Source: Endobacter medicaginis
Lineage (GTDB): Bacteria > Pseudomonadota > Alphaproteobacteria > Acetobacterales > Acetobacteraceae
Length of the DNA stretch: 64,000 nucleotides
Reading direction: 5' to 3'
NCBI RefSeq assembly: GCF_014192375.1
Contig: NZ_JACHXV010000001.1
Span: forward strand, 339,812 to 403,811
Part shown: in pieces, positions 8,671-18,256 of the stretch
Layout of the letters: every line of letters starts with the position of its first letter
Position numbering within the stretch: the first letter of the stretch is position 1
Translations under genes and position numbers: made by a program
Notes under the pieces: model-generated
What the model was told of the DNA's origin: nothing
Databases searched by the model: none
What the model saw: the letters and a program-made list of their open reading frames with translations, nothing else

Positions 8671-9421
8671 TGTGGTCCTGAAGGTCCTCGCCGCCGCCGA
8701 GATCGCCGTGCAGCAGGCGGACCTCGCCGTCGAGCAGCACGAAGCCCGGCCCGTCGGGGAAGTCTGCGCCGGCCAGCACCAGGGTCTGCCGCGGCATCTC
8801 GGCGGCGGGATCGTGCAGCCTTGCAGCGACCAGGCGGAACGGGTCCTGGCTCAGCGTGTCGCCCTTCAGGCGCATGGCGAAGTAGCGGTGATGCACCAGC
8901 GGGACCGGGAAGGGCTGCCATGACGAGGTGAGCTCGCCCTGATGCTGTGCGATCAGGTCGCGCACATCGGGACGGATGCAGTCGATATGGATGTGGAGCT
9001 GTTCCTGCGAGCGGGCCAGCCGCGAGTTGATGGCGAGCGCGATGTCCTGCCGGCGCAGGGTGTGACCGAGTGCTGCGCCGACCCGGTCGTGCTGGCTCCA
9101 GGCGGCGGCGAAATAGTTCGGGCCGTCCGGCGCGAGCAGTTCGGGGCTCTCGATGCCTGTCAGTTTGGCGGTCGGGATCAGCAGGAACTGGCTGATGCCG
9201 CGGATGTCCTTGAGCACCGCCCAGCCCCGCTCGATGCCGTCGTCGAGATGCACCAGCACGCAGGGAGCGGGATCGTGATGGGCGAGCTGGTTCGGCACGC
9301 AGGCCTTCGAGACCAGCCGCCACAGGACGGTGCCGTCGGCGCGGGCGGCCGGGGCGATGGCCGGGGCGGTGCAGCTCGCGAGCAGGGCGATCAGCAGTGT
9401 CGCCGTCCGGGGGAGCCTCAT
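8651..9421 (-). CDS. cdh: CDP-diacylglycerol diphosphatase (Cdh family)
   Basis: A 256-aa exported protein with a hydrophobic signal (residues about 5-20; SCTAPAIAPAARA gives a possible signal peptidase or lipoprotein cleavage site). It matches the CDP-diacylglycerol pyrophosphatase family, which splits CDP-diacylglycerol into CMP and phosphatidate. The HIT-like core QLHIHID carries the catalytic histidines, and a conserved NYFAAAWSQHDRV segment precedes it. The ATG at 9421 overlaps the ppx stop by four bases, so it is translated with the polyphosphate genes. I chose this start because upstream in-frame sequence has no signal and reads through ppx. Confidence 0.85.
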   Translation of the reverse strand: MRLPRTATLLIALLASCTAPAIAPAARADGTVLWRLVSKACVPNQLAHHDPAPCVLVHLDDGIERGWAVLKDIRGISQFLLIPTAKLTGIESPELLAPDGPNYFAAAWSQHDRVGAALGHTLRRQDIALAINSRLARSQEQLHIHIDCIRPDVRDLIAQHQGELTSSWQPFPVPLVHHRYFAMRLKGDTLSQDPFRLVAARLHDPAAEMPRQTLVLAGADFPDGPGFVLLDGEVRLLHGDLGGGEDLQDHSCRLAR

Positions 9422-10944
9422 GCGGCGGTGGCCGTGAGGTTGACGATCTCGGCCGTGACCCCCATCGCCTCGGCCAGCCGGTCGAGCCGGCGGGCGACGG
9501 AGTCGGAGACGAACACGTCCTTGCCCTGGGCGAGGGTGAGGATCAGCCGGTCGCCGCGACGCTGCAGCGAGGTGCCGGCGAGCAGTTCGGGCGTGCCGGC
9601 ACACAGCGAATAGGCCAGCCGCAGCGTCAGCCCCAGCGTCTCCGCCTGGCGCAGCCGCACCGGGTCGAGCAGGCGGCGGGCAGGATACAGGAACGGCTGG
9701 TCGGGCTCGGCCTCGTGGCGGGTGGCCAGCACGAAAGCGAGCCAGGCGCGGGTCGGGTGGTCGAGCGCGGCGCCGGGCTGGTGCAGCACGCGCAGGAAGG
9801 TCTGTTCGGCGCGGTATTCGGGATGGTCGTGCGAGCCGATATCCGACAGCCAGCAGGCGGATTCGCGCTTGAGCGCGCCGGCCGCGCTCTCATGCGCATA
9901 GAGCTGCGCGGTCCAGTCGATCAGCGCCGGGGGCAGGGCGGGATTGCGGCCGTAGGTCGTGGCCATGTCGCGTGCGACGGCCAGCATCGGGTGGGTGTCG
10001 CGACTGATGCCGCCCATCACCCGATGCGCGAACCAGCCCTCGCGCAGCCCGTTGGCGCAGAACACCACACGGCGCGGCGCGGCGCGGCGCAGCAGGCGGC
10101 GCAGCACGGTGGCGGCGAAGGGCAGGTCGTCGAGACGCCGGCGTGGGGCGCCGGGAATGCGTTCGAGCGCCTTGCGCGGCGAGCCCGCGATGGTGCCGCA
10201 CAGCTCGCGCGCGTCCTCGCGGGTGATGGTGTAGTGGTGGATGATGTTGAGCGGGTAGCCGGTGCGCGCGATCTGGATGCGCGCGAGCGCGCGGAAGGCG
10301 CCGCCGACCAGATAGAGGTCGCGCCCGGACACGCCATCGAGCCAGTCGACCGCCTCCAGCTCGGCCTGGGCGATCAGCCTGGCCTGTGCGACATCGCCCC
10401 CGGCGCGGTCGGCGAGCCGGATCACGCCGAGCGGCAGCGATACCGCCTCGTGACGTACGCCGTCGACCAGCCGCACCAGCTCCAACGAGCCGCCGCCGAT
10501 ATCGGCCATCACCCCGTCCGCTTCCGGCAGGCCGCTCAGCAGCCCGGCCGAGCCGTAGGCGGCTTCCTCGTCGCCCGACAGGATGCGGATCGGCACCTCG
10601 GGCATGCGCGCCTGCAGGGCGGCGACGAAATCGGGGCCGTTGGTGGCGTCGCGCACCGCCGCCGTGGCCAGCACCTCGAAGGGCTGCGCCTCCAGTCCGC
10701 GCGCCACGGCGTTGAAGCGCGCCATTACCCCCATCGCCTGGGCCACGCCCTCCTCGTTGAGCCGGCCGGTGCTGTGCAGGCCGCGGCCGAGGCGCAGCAC
10801 CGCCTTCTCGTTGAAGATGGTGACCGGCAGCCCGCCATGCGTCTCGTAGACGACGAGGCGGACCGAATTGGAGCCGAGATCGACCACCGCGGCGCGGGGC
10901 GCGCCGGTGCGGTTGACGCGATAGGGCTGGGTGGCGGCCTGCAC
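9418..10944 (-). CDS. ppx: Ppx/GppA phosphatase (exopolyphosphatase)
   Basis: A 508-aa cytoplasmic protein of the Ppx/GppA family, in the actin-like ASKHA superfamily. Exopolyphosphatases remove terminal phosphates from polyphosphate and GppA converts pppGpp to ppGpp; the two cannot be separated with certainty here. The first phosphate-binding loop is VVDLGSNSVRLVVY (near residue 20). A catalytic acidic region around GDEEAAYGSAG and a second loop MADIGGGSLELVRL follow. The C-terminal helical extension contains HHYT and HxAD-like segments. Its position directly after ppk favours exopolyphosphatase. The stop is overlapped by cdh and its start lies 10 bases after the ppk stop. Confidence 0.88.
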   Translation of the reverse strand: MQAATQPYRVNRTGAPRAAVVDLGSNSVRLVVYETHGGLPVTIFNEKAVLRLGRGLHSTGRLNEEGVAQAMGVMARFNAVARGLEAQPFEVLATAAVRDATNGPDFVAALQARMPEVPIRILSGDEEAAYGSAGLLSGLPEADGVMADIGGGSLELVRLVDGVRHEAVSLPLGVIRLADRAGGDVAQARLIAQAELEAVDWLDGVSGRDLYLVGGAFRALARIQIARTGYPLNIIHHYTITREDARELCGTIAGSPRKALERIPGAPRRRLDDLPFAATVLRRLLRRAAPRRVVFCANGLREGWFAHRVMGGISRDTHPMLAVARDMATTYGRNPALPPALIDWTAQLYAHESAAGALKRESACWLSDIGSHDHPEYRAEQTFLRVLHQPGAALDHPTRAWLAFVLATRHEAEPDQPFLYPARRLLDPVRLRQAETLGLTLRLAYSLCAGTPELLAGTSLQRRGDRLILTLAQGKDVFVSDSVARRLDRLAEAMGVTAEIVNLTATAA

Positions 10945-10954
10945 GATGTGGGGC

Positions 10955-13249
10955 TCAGTCCTCTTTGACCCGGTCCTGGCGCCGCTGTGGCTTGGCGAGC
11001 GGGACGGCCGGGCCGTGCAGCGCGCTGCCGCGGCCCGAGAGCGACGGGTTGGTCATGAAATAGCGATGCGCGGAGAAGGGCTTCGCACCCGGCGGCAGCC
11101 GCGTCCAGGCGCCGTCCGCACCCAGCGTCCAGGATTGCAGCGTGTCGCGGAGATCGTTGGCCATGATCTGTTCGAGCACCTGTCGATGAACGGTCGGGTT
11201 GCGGATCGGTACCATGCTCTCCACCCGCCAGTCCATGTTGCGTGCCATCCAGTCGGCGCTGGAGATGAACACCAGCGCCTCGCGGCCGGGCAGGCGGTGG
11301 CCGTTGCCGAAGGCGAACACCCGCGCATGTTCGAGGAAGCGGCCGACGATCGACTTGATGCGGATGTTCTCCGACAGGCCCGCAACCCCGGGCCGCAGGC
11401 AGCAGATGCCGCGGATGATGGCGAGGATGCTGACCCCGGCATTGGAGGCCTCGTAGAGCTTGTCGATCAGCTTGGAATCGACCAGCGAGTTCATCTTCAG
11501 CCAGATCGTCGCCGGCCGCCCGGCCTTCGCATGGGCGATTTCGGCCTCGATCAGCTGGATCAAGGTCGGGCGGATGGTCAGCGGGCTGAAGGCCAGCGCC
11601 TCCATCTCGGCCGGGCGCGCATAGCCGGTCATGTAGTTGAACAGCCGCGCCGAATCGCGGGTCAGCGCGGGGTCGCAGGTGAAGAAACTCAGATCGGTGT
11701 AGATGCGCGCGGTGATCGGATGATAGTTGCCGGTGCCGAAATGCGCATAGGAGCGCAACGCGCCGCCCTCGCGGCGCACCACCAGCGACAGCTTGGCGTG
11801 CGTCTTGAGCTGTGCAAAGCCGAACACGACCTGCACGCCGGCGGCCTCCAGCGTGCGAGCGAGGCGGATATTGGCTTCCTCGTCGAAGCGTGCGCGCAGC
11901 TCGACCATCGCGGTGACCGACTTGCCGGTCTCGGCCGCCTCGATCAGCGCCTTGACGATCGGGCTGTCGCGGCTGGTGCGGTACAGCGTCTGCTTGATCG
12001 CCACCACCGCCGGATCCAGTGCGGCCTGGCGGAGGAACTGGATCACCACGTCGAAGCTCTCGAACGGGTGGTGGACGATGATGTCCTTGGCCCGGATCGC
12101 GGCGAAGCAGTCGCCGCCGAAATCGCGGATGCGCTCGGGGAAGCGCGGCGTATAGGGGGTGAAGACCAGATCGGGGCGCCCGTCGACGATGAGCTGCTTC
12201 ACATCCACCACGCCGAGCAGCCCGTCATGCACGACCAGCGCGTCCGACGGCACGTCGAGCTCGTCGATCACCAGCTCGAGCAGGTCGTCGGGCAGCGCGC
12301 GGTCGACGTCGAGATGGATCACCACCCCGCGCCGGCGGCGCTTGAGCGCGGTCTCGTACGAGCGGACCAGATCCTCGGCCTCCTCCTCGAACTCGACATC
12401 GGTGTCGCGGATCAGCCGGAACATGCCGCGCCCGCCGACGGTGAAGCGGGGAAACAGCCGGTCGAGAAACATCACCACCACGTCCTCCAGCGCGATGAAC
12501 CGGGTGGTGGTGGCGGCTTCGGCGCGGTCGGGCATGGCTGGCAGGCGCAGGAAGCGCTCGATCTGCACGGGCAGCAGGATCAGTGCGCGCAGCGGCTGGT
12601 TGTCTTCCTCGCGGGTCAGACGCAGGGCGAGAACCAGCCCCATGTTGGGCACGAACGGAAACGGGTGCGCCGGATCGATCGCCAGCGGGGTCAGCACCGG
12701 AAACACCCGCTCCATGAACTGCGCCTCCAGCCAGGCGCGGTCTGTGGCGGTGAGGTCGCCGGGCGTGCAGACGACCACCCCGGCGGCCTCCATCTCGGAG
12801 CACAATGCGGTCCAGTTGCGCTGCTGCCGCATCAGCAGCTCGCGTGCGCGTCCCTGCACGGCGGCGAGCTGGGCCGAGGGGGTGAGCCCGTCAGAGGACA
12901 GGTCGGTGCGGCCCTCGCGGAGCTGGTCGGCGAGGCCGGCGACGCGGACGGAATAGAATTCGTCCAGATTGCCCGCGCTGATCGACAGGAAGCGCAGCCG
13001 CTCCAGCAGCGGGTTGGTGCTGTTTTCCGATTCCTCGATCACACGCAGGTTGAAGTCGAGCCAGGACAGTTCGCGGTTGATGAACCTCGTCGGTGTCTGC
13101 GGCGTCGGCGGCTCGGGCGGTGCGACCGCGATCGCCCCCCGCCCCGCGCGTCGCGCCGACGGGCCCCCGGACTGCTTCAGCGCCGCGGCACGGCGGCTCG
13201 CAGCCGTGCCGGACCGGCGGGCGGGAGGGGTGCTCTGTTTCTGGCTCAT
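10955..13249 (-). CDS. ppk: Polyphosphate kinase 1
   Basis: A 764-aa PPK1 that polymerises the gamma-phosphate of ATP into polyphosphate. A disordered basic N-terminal tail of about 50 residues precedes the first recognisable block, [16 protein letters not shown]. Later blocks include [31 protein letters not shown] and [19 protein letters not shown], which hold the conserved histidines of the PLD-like catalytic domains. I favour ATG 13249 (MSQKQS) over an upstream ATG at 13291. It is the first gene of ppk-ppx-cdh and is divergent from purM. I see no PhoB half-site array before it, unlike pstS. Confidence 0.94.
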   Translation of the reverse strand: MSQKQSTPPARRSGTAASRRAAALKQSGGPSARRAGRGAIAVAPPEPPTPQTPTRFINRELSWLDFNLRVIEESENSTNPLLERLRFLSISAGNLDEFYSVRVAGLADQLREGRTDLSSDGLTPSAQLAAVQGRARELLMRQQRNWTALCSEMEAAGVVVCTPGDLTATDRAWLEAQFMERVFPVLTPLAIDPAHPFPFVPNMGLVLALRLTREEDNQPLRALILLPVQIERFLRLPAMPDRAEAATTTRFIALEDVVVMFLDRLFPRFTVGGRGMFRLIRDTDVEFEEEAEDLVRSYETALKRRRRGVVIHLDVDRALPDDLLELVIDELDVPSDALVVHDGLLGVVDVKQLIVDGRPDLVFTPYTPRFPERIRDFGGDCFAAIRAKDIIVHHPFESFDVVIQFLRQAALDPAVVAIKQTLYRTSRDSPIVKALIEAAETGKSVTAMVELRARFDEEANIRLARTLEAAGVQVVFGFAQLKTHAKLSLVVRREGGALRSYAHFGTGNYHPITARIYTDLSFFTCDPALTRDSARLFNYMTGYARPAEMEALAFSPLTIRPTLIQLIEAEIAHAKAGRPATIWLKMNSLVDSKLIDKLYEASNAGVSILAIIRGICCLRPGVAGLSENIRIKSIVGRFLEHARVFAFGNGHRLPGREALVFISSADWMARNMDWRVESMVPIRNPTVHRQVLEQIMANDLRDTLQSWTLGADGAWTRLPPGAKPFSAHRYFMTNPSLSGRGSALHGPAVPLAKPQRRQDRVKED

Positions 13250-13409
13250 GTCTCGATCATGGTTGACTGTCCGCCGAGCGTCCATCGCCAAGCCGCCCTG
13301 CGCCAGCGCCTGGCGGCGATTGTCATGGTTGTTTCAAGCAAGCCGGGGCGTTTCATCGGCGCGCATTGTGCATTAGATGGCCGCGAGAACGTGATCGCGA
13401 GCATGCCAG

Positions 13410-14462
13410 ATGACCCAGACTCCCCGTCCGCCCTCGACCTACCGCGACGCGGGTGTCGACATCGAAGCCGGAGATGCGCTGGTCGAGGCGATCAAGCCGC
13501 ATGCCAAGGCCACCACGCGACCGGGCGTCATGGGGGGCTTGGGCGGGTTCGGGGCACTGTTCGACCTGCGCGCCGCGGGATTTGTCGATCCGGTGCTGGT
13601 GTCGTGCACCGACGGCGTCGGCACCAAGCTGCTGGCGGCGATCGAGACCGGGCTGCATGACACGGTCGGCATCGATCTGGTGGCGATGTGCGTCAACGAT
13701 CTGATCGTGCAGGGGGCGGAGCCGCTGTTCTTTCTCGATTACTTCGCCACCGGCCGGCTCGACGTCGCCGACGCGGCGCGTGTGGTGGCGGGTATCGCCG
13801 AGGGCTGCCAGCGTTCGGGCTGCGCGCTGGTCGGCGGCGAGACCGCGGAGATGCCGGGGCTGTACGAGGCCGGGCATTACGATCTCGCCGGCTTCTCGGT
13901 GGGGGCCGCCGAGCGGTCGGCGCTGCTGCCCAAGGCGGTGCGCGCCGGCGATGCGCTGATCGGGCTGCGCGGCAGCGGCGTGCATTCGAACGGTTTCTCC
14001 CTGGTAAGGCGGATCGTCTCCGCCAGCGGGTTGGGCTGGGATGCGCCGGCGCCGTTCGCGCCCGGGCAGACCCTGGGGGCGGCACTGCTGACCCCGACCC
14101 GGCTCTATGTCACGCCGGTGCTGGCGCTGCATCGCGCCGGCCTGGTGCAGGCGGCGGCGCACATCACCGGCGGCGGCCTGCCGGGCAATCTGCCGCGCGT
14201 GCTGCCCGAGGGCTTCGGCGCCGCGATCGATGGCAGCGCCTGGACCCCCGATCCGGTGTTCGCCTGGCTGGCGCAGGCAGGGCAGGTGGCGAGCGAGGAG
14301 ATGTTGCGCGTGTTCAATTGCGGCATCGGCATGGTGATCGTCACCGGCGAGCCGGAGGCGGCGATGCGGATGCTGGAGGAGGCGGGCGAGCAGCCGGTGC
14401 GGATCGGCAGCATCGAGCCGGGAACGGGCGTGCGCTTCACGCGGCCGGTCAGCTTCTCATGA
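13410..14462 (+). CDS. purM: Phosphoribosylformylglycinamidine cyclo-ligase (AIR synthetase)
   Basis: A 350-aa enzyme of normal length for the ATP-dependent closure of FGAM to aminoimidazole ribotide in purine synthesis. It shows the PurM-superfamily glycine-rich segment [15 protein letters not shown], the CTDGVGTKL loop, [19 protein letters not shown], and [11 protein letters not shown]. It is the first gene after a 160-bp divergent intergenic region shared with ppk. Its stop overlaps purN by four bases, so both are made from one message. Confidence 0.96.
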   Translation: MTQTPRPPSTYRDAGVDIEAGDALVEAIKPHAKATTRPGVMGGLGGFGALFDLRAAGFVDPVLVSCTDGVGTKLLAAIETGLHDTVGIDLVAMCVNDLIVQGAEPLFFLDYFATGRLDVADAARVVAGIAEGCQRSGCALVGGETAEMPGLYEAGHYDLAGFSVGAAERSALLPKAVRAGDALIGLRGSGVHSNGFSLVRRIVSASGLGWDAPAPFAPGQTLGAALLTPTRLYVTPVLALHRAGLVQAAAHITGGGLPGNLPRVLPEGFGAAIDGSAWTPDPVFAWLAQAGQVASEEMLRVFNCGIGMVIVTGEPEAAMRMLEEAGEQPVRIGSIEPGTGVRFTRPVSFS

Positions 14463-15076
14463 AACCGCGCAGGCGCGTCGCGGTGCTGGTGAGCGGCCGC
14501 GGCAGCAATCTCGGCGCGCTGATCGCGGCGGCGGCGGTCGCGGATTACCCGGCCGAGATCGCCTTGGTGCTGAGCAACGTGCCGGAGGCCGGCGGGCTGG
14601 TCCTGGCCCGTGACCACGGCATCGCCGCGGAGGTGATCGACCATCGCCCGTTCGGCCGCGACCGCGCCGCCCACGAGGCGGCGATCGACGCCAGGCTGCA
14701 CGAGGCACGGATCGGCTTTGTTTGCCTGGCCGGCTACATGCGCCGGCTGACGCCGCTGCTGGTCGATCGGTGGGCGGGACGGATGATCAATATTCACCCC
14801 AGCCTGCTGCCCAGCTTTCCCGGTCTCGATACCCATGCGCGGGCGCTGGCCGCCGGGGTGAAGATCCACGGCTGCACGGTGCATGAGGTGACCGCGGGGG
14901 TCGACGAGGGCCCGATTCTCGGCCAGGCGGCGATTGCCGTGCGCCCGGATGATGACGCGCACAGCCTCGCCGCGCGGGTGCTGGAGCAGGAGCACCGCCT
15001 GTATCCGGCGGTGTTGCGGCGCGCGCTGGAGGAGGGCGGCGAGAGGCCGCAGGCGGAGCCGCTGCTGAGCTTCTGA
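14459..15076 (+). CDS. purN: Phosphoribosylglycinamide formyltransferase (GART)
   Basis: A 205-aa folate-dependent enzyme that transfers a formyl group from 10-formyl-THF to GAR. The N-terminal [11 protein letters not shown] loop binds the GAR phosphate. The catalytic set N-I-H is in [13 protein letters not shown] and the catalytic Asp is in [13 protein letters not shown]. The start ATG lies inside the end of purM (ATGA overlap), which fixes the start. A strong bidirectional hairpin terminator follows 18 bases after the stop. Confidence 0.96.
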   Translation: MKPRRRVAVLVSGRGSNLGALIAAAAVADYPAEIALVLSNVPEAGGLVLARDHGIAAEVIDHRPFGRDRAAHEAAIDARLHEARIGFVCLAGYMRRLTPLLVDRWAGRMINIHPSLLPSFPGLDTHARALAAGVKIHGCTVHEVTAGVDEGPILGQAAIAVRPDDDAHSLAARVLEQEHRLYPAVLRRALEEGGERPQAEPLLSF

Positions 15077-15093
15077 GCCTGAGGGCGAGCATG

Positions 15094-15129
15094 AAAAAAG
15101 GGCCGCAGGTTTCCCTCCGGCCCTTTTTT
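15094..15129. terminator. Bidirectional intrinsic terminator after purN
   Basis: AAAAAAGGGCCG (15094-15105) pairs perfectly with CGGCCCTTTTTT (15118-15129), giving a 12-bp stem with a 12-base loop and a T-run on both strands. It separates purMN from the convergent RTX-like gene ending at 15173 and would serve both. Confidence 0.92.
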
Positions 15130-15172
15130 GCGGTGTCCACCCCGCCTTGCGGCGGGATCGACCGAAGCGGTC

Positions 15173-16468
15173 TTACTGACCGCTGAAGTTGCTGCTGCTG
15201 AGCGAGCTGACACCGACGAAGGTGATCTTCGTGCTGTCGGCCAGGGTGATGGTGGTGCTGCCGTTGGAGTGGGTCTGGGTGGCGAGCGCGGTCGCGACCT
15301 CGTTCGCCCCGTAGCCCTTCAGCACCACCAGGTTGCCCGCCGCCGAGCCGAAATCGGTGATCGACACCGCCGCCCCGCTGCCGGTCACGCCCGACTGGAA
15401 GATGAAGGTGTTGGATCCCGCGCCGCCGGTCAGCGTGCTGGTGCCCTTGCCGGCCACGAAGGCATCGCTGCCCGCGCCGCCAACCAGGCTGGCGCTGCCC
15501 GAACCGGTGTAGAAGGTGACGCCGGCCGAGGCGCTGGCCGCCGAGATGGTCTCGCTGCCCGCACCGGCAACGATCGCCGTGCCCGAAGCCGTGCCCTTGA
15601 AGCTGATGTTCGAGCCGTTGGAGCCGAAGATCGCCGCCGTGCCCGAGGAGCCCGCATCGATCTGGCCAATGCCGGCGCCGCCGATGAAGGTGACCTTGCT
15701 GGCGCCGGTCTCGAGGACAGACTGGCTGCCCGCGCCGGCATAGACGGTGACGTTGGCATTGACGGCCGAGATGGTGTCGTTGCCGAGGCCGCCGAACACG
15801 GTGGATGGGCCGCTCAGCCAGTAGACGCCATTCGCACCGGCCTGGACCTGGGTCGAGGCTCCCGAGGCGCCGACGAAGGTGGTGTTCGAGCCGACATCGA
15901 ACAGCGACGTCGTGCCGGTGCCGCCGAAGATCTGCGCGCCGGTGCCGGAGTTGGCGATGGTCGCCGAGCCGGTCGAGCCATTGATCGTGTCGCCCGAGCC
16001 GGTGGCGAACACGGTGTCGCTACCCTTGCCGAGACCGATCAGGTTGGCACCGCCGCCGCCATAGATGGTGGAGTTGCCCGCGCCGGCGAGGATGGTGTCG
16101 TTGCCGTCACCGGTCGCGATCGTCCACGCGCCGGTATCGGCCGAGCCGTAGAACACGTTCGAGCTGCCGCCGGCGAAGAAGGCACCGCCGCCCGCACCCG
16201 CCTGGAAGGTCGTGCCGCCGGTGCCGGCGAACACGGTGCTGCCGTTGAAGCCGCCGGTGATCGAGGCCGGGCTGTTGACCGAGACGGCGATCACGCCGCT
16301 CGAGCCGACTGCGAGCGAACCCGCCGTGGTCGGCGTGTAGGCAGCGATACCCGCCTGGGCGAGCGAGGTCGCCACGGAGGAGGCGAGCAGGTTGGCGGCA
16401 AGGTTGCCCGGAATGCTGACGTTAACCGCGGTGCCAGAGGCACCCATCACCGATACGTAGTCGCTCAT
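15173..16468 (-). CDS. RTX-like beta-strand repeat protein, probably type I secreted
   Basis: A 431-aa protein almost wholly built of short degenerate repeats rich in Gly, Ala, Ser, Thr and Asn (for example GDGNDTILAGAGNSTIYGG, GGLGNDTISA and GGAGSDAFVAGKGTSTL). These resemble degenerate hemolysin-type calcium-binding repeats and would fold as a beta-solenoid. There is no N-terminal signal peptide. The C-terminal part (TITDFGSAAGNLV-like segment, then STTITLADSTKITFVGV) is the type seen just before type I secretion signals. It has very few charged residues and no cysteine. The start has a good ribosome site (GGAAAGG, nine bases upstream on the minus strand). It stands alone, ending at the purN terminator. 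I see no ABC exporter in the window. Confidence 0.7.
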   Translation of the reverse strand: MSDYVSVMGASGTAVNVSIPGNLAANLLASSVATSLAQAGIAAYTPTTAGSLAVGSSGVIAVSVNSPASITGGFNGSTVFAGTGGTTFQAGAGGGAFFAGGSSNVFYGSADTGAWTIATGDGNDTILAGAGNSTIYGGGGANLIGLGKGSDTVFATGSGDTINGSTGSATIANSGTGAQIFGGTGTTSLFDVGSNTTFVGASGASTQVQAGANGVYWLSGPSTVFGGLGNDTISAVNANVTVYAGAGSQSVLETGASKVTFIGGAGIGQIDAGSSGTAAIFGSNGSNISFKGTASGTAIVAGAGSETISAASASAGVTFYTGSGSASLVGGAGSDAFVAGKGTSTLTGGAGSNTFIFQSGVTGSGAAVSITDFGSAAGNLVVLKGYGANEVATALATQTHSNGSTTITLADSTKITFVGVSSLSSSNFSGQ

Positions 16469-16708
16469 CTGGATATCCTTTCCGCAGACCGCGTTTCTGC
16501 ACGTGCTTGGAGAACGGATTGCCCAGCGTGGCGCCAGTCACCCGCGAACCCAACCAGCCGTGCACCGGAGGGGTTCCACTTCTAGTTGCGCTTTAATCAT
16601 GCTGCGGTGCGGTAAGTCCAGCGCAAAATGATGGGCTGCTCCCACGTTCACGCAGGTGTCATGTGAGTTCCGTGGAGAGCCCTGGGTGGAACATCCCCGC
16701 GGCTGCGG
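16469..16708. other. 240-bp intergenic region
   Basis: This lies upstream of the RTX-like gene and downstream of the fatty acid hydroxylase gene, both on the minus strand. Apart from the RTX gene ribosome site (complement of 16480-16486) I see no clear promoter hexamer pair, hairpin or repeat. Confidence 0.5.
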
Positions 16709-17653
16709 TCAGGCCCGCGCCCGCAGGCGGCGGGTGGCGAGGCGCCAGGACAGTCGCAGCCCCTCGGTCTGTTGCGCGATCCACGAGCCGCCCTCGAGGC
16801 GCGCACCCGCCTTCGGATCGCCGGTCTCCACCACGTCGTCGGCAAAGTCGTGGGTGCGGAACAGCATGTCCCACCAGGGCAGGACACCGCCGAAATTGAC
16901 GCTGTTGCGCCCCGCCGCCCGCAATCCGTGATGCGTGCGATGAAAGCGCGGCGACACCAGCAGACGCTCGCCCAGCCAGCCGAAATGCAGGCGCGTGTTG
17001 GCATGCGACAGGCTCTCGACCAGACGCAGCACCAGCACCAGCACCGGAAACTGCATCGGCGGCACGCCGATCAGCAGCCCGACCGCAATGAACCAGACAT
17101 AGGAAATCACGTCGTCGAGCACGTGATTGCGGTCGTCGGACCAGAAGGTCATGTCGCGCTGGGCATGGTGAAGCGCGTGCAGCCCGTACCACCAGCCGAA
17201 GGTGTGCGAGAAGCGGTGCCGCCAGTAATCGGCGAAATCGAGCACCACCGCATAGACAAGGAATGCCACGACCGGCTGGCCCATCAGCCAGGGAAACAGC
17301 GTCTCCAGCGTGGGTGGCACGTAGCCGTGATCGGTCATCCAGCCGTTGAGCCAGACCTGCGCGCTGTAGAAACCGAAGAACGTCACCAGCGGAAAGACGC
17401 CGATGCGCGCGATCAGCGTGTAGACGACGTCCATGCCGACATGACCGCGGTCGAGCGTGCGCCGCAGGGGCCAGAACCGCTCCGCCGGCCAGCAGATCGC
17501 GAGGTTCACCACCACCTGCAGCACGCCGTAGATGGCGAACAGCGCCCACATGAACGAGACGTCCTCCCAGTCCATCCAGCCGAGGCGCCAAAGGGCCGGC
17601 ACAAGCCATTCCTGCTGGATCCAGCCGGCGAGCCAGGCGAACGGATCGACCAT
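16709..17653 (-). CDS. Fatty acid hydroxylase / sterol desaturase family protein
   Basis: A 314-aa integral membrane di-iron enzyme of the fatty acid hydroxylase superfamily. About four membrane segments surround the histidine clusters: WRHRFSH, LHALHHAQRD, and RFHRTHHG, with NVNFGG-type sequence after the last one (NSVNFGGVLPWWD). These eight or more histidines bind the di-iron centre, and substrates in the family are acyl chains, sterols or hopanoids. The substrate here is unknown. The ATG at 17653 (MVDPFAWL) gives the usual length; codons upstream run into non-coding sequence. Confidence 0.88.
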   Translation of the reverse strand: MVDPFAWLAGWIQQEWLVPALWRLGWMDWEDVSFMWALFAIYGVLQVVVNLAICWPAERFWPLRRTLDRGHVGMDVVYTLIARIGVFPLVTFFGFYSAQVWLNGWMTDHGYVPPTLETLFPWLMGQPVVAFLVYAVVLDFADYWRHRFSHTFGWWYGLHALHHAQRDMTFWSDDRNHVLDDVISYVWFIAVGLLIGVPPMQFPVLVLVLRLVESLSHANTRLHFGWLGERLLVSPRFHRTHHGLRAAGRNSVNFGGVLPWWDMLFRTHDFADDVVETGDPKAGARLEGGSWIAQQTEGLRLSWRLATRRLRARA

Positions 17654-17863
17654 GATCGGGTGACCTCCGGGGCGTGGGGCGGCGCATGGGGTGCGCAATG
17701 CGCTCCGTCGCCCTATATTGGATGCGGACCGACGGCAGCGATACCGCCGCGAGCCGGCGAGGTTCAAGTCTTCCGTTTCAGCGACGGGCCGTGAAGGTCT
17801 GATTTTACTTGTTTCCCCCGTGCGGCCGCCCACGCGCGGAAGGGCTTTGGGCGGTTGTGATGG

Positions 17864-18244
17864 ATGAGTGAGGACATGCCCAGGCTGCTGCTGGTCGAAG
17901 ACGAGTTCCTGATCCGGATGACCCTGGCGGAAATCCTCGCCGATGACGGCTTCGAGGTGATCGAGGCCGCCACGGGCGCCGAGGCCCTCGCCCAGATGCA
18001 GGCGTCACCGCCCGACATCGTGCTGACCGATCTCAACCTGCCCGGCGGGATGGACGGATTCGGCGTCGCGCGTGCCGTCCGCCAGCAGGCGGGCGGGGTG
18101 CCGGTGCTGTTCACCAGCGGCGAGCCGATCGATCCGTCGCGACTCGGGCCGCGCGACCGCGCGCTCACCAAGCCCTATCTTCCGTCGTCCGTCGGGCCGG
18201 TCCTGCGCGAGATGATCGCACGCGCGACCGACCCCGCAGGCTGA
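17864..18244 (+). CDS. Receiver-only response regulator
   Basis: A 126-aa single-domain receiver. The acidic pair is in LLLVEDEF, the phosphoacceptor Asp in IVLTDLNLPGG, the switch Thr/Ser in VLFTSGEP and the conserved Lys in ALTKPY. No output domain is present, so it should act by protein contact or phosphotransfer. ATG 17876 (MPRLLL) is an equally possible start, with a GAGG just upstream. No kinase is adjacent. The next gene begins 12 bases later on the same strand, which suggests co-transcription. Confidence 0.9.
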   Translation: MSEDMPRLLLVEDEFLIRMTLAEILADDGFEVIEAATGAEALAQMQASPPDIVLTDLNLPGGMDGFGVARAVRQQAGGVPVLFTSGEPIDPSRLGPRDRALTKPYLPSSVGPVLREMIARATDPAG

Positions 18245-18256
18245 AACCGGCCGCCG

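Noticed and set aside
13319-13333. TTGTCATGGTTGTTT in the ppk-purM gap considered as a Pho box for ppk
   Set aside because: Only one half-site matches, the next at 11 bp does not, and it points toward purM rather than ppk.
10931-13660. 909-codon plus-strand frame across ppk
   Set aside because: It is antisense to a clear PPK1 with all motifs and has no recognisable domain.
15173-16468. Repetitive DNA of the RTX-like gene considered as a CRISPR array or satellite
   Set aside because: Repeats are degenerate, irregular in length and keep one open frame, so they reflect protein repeats.
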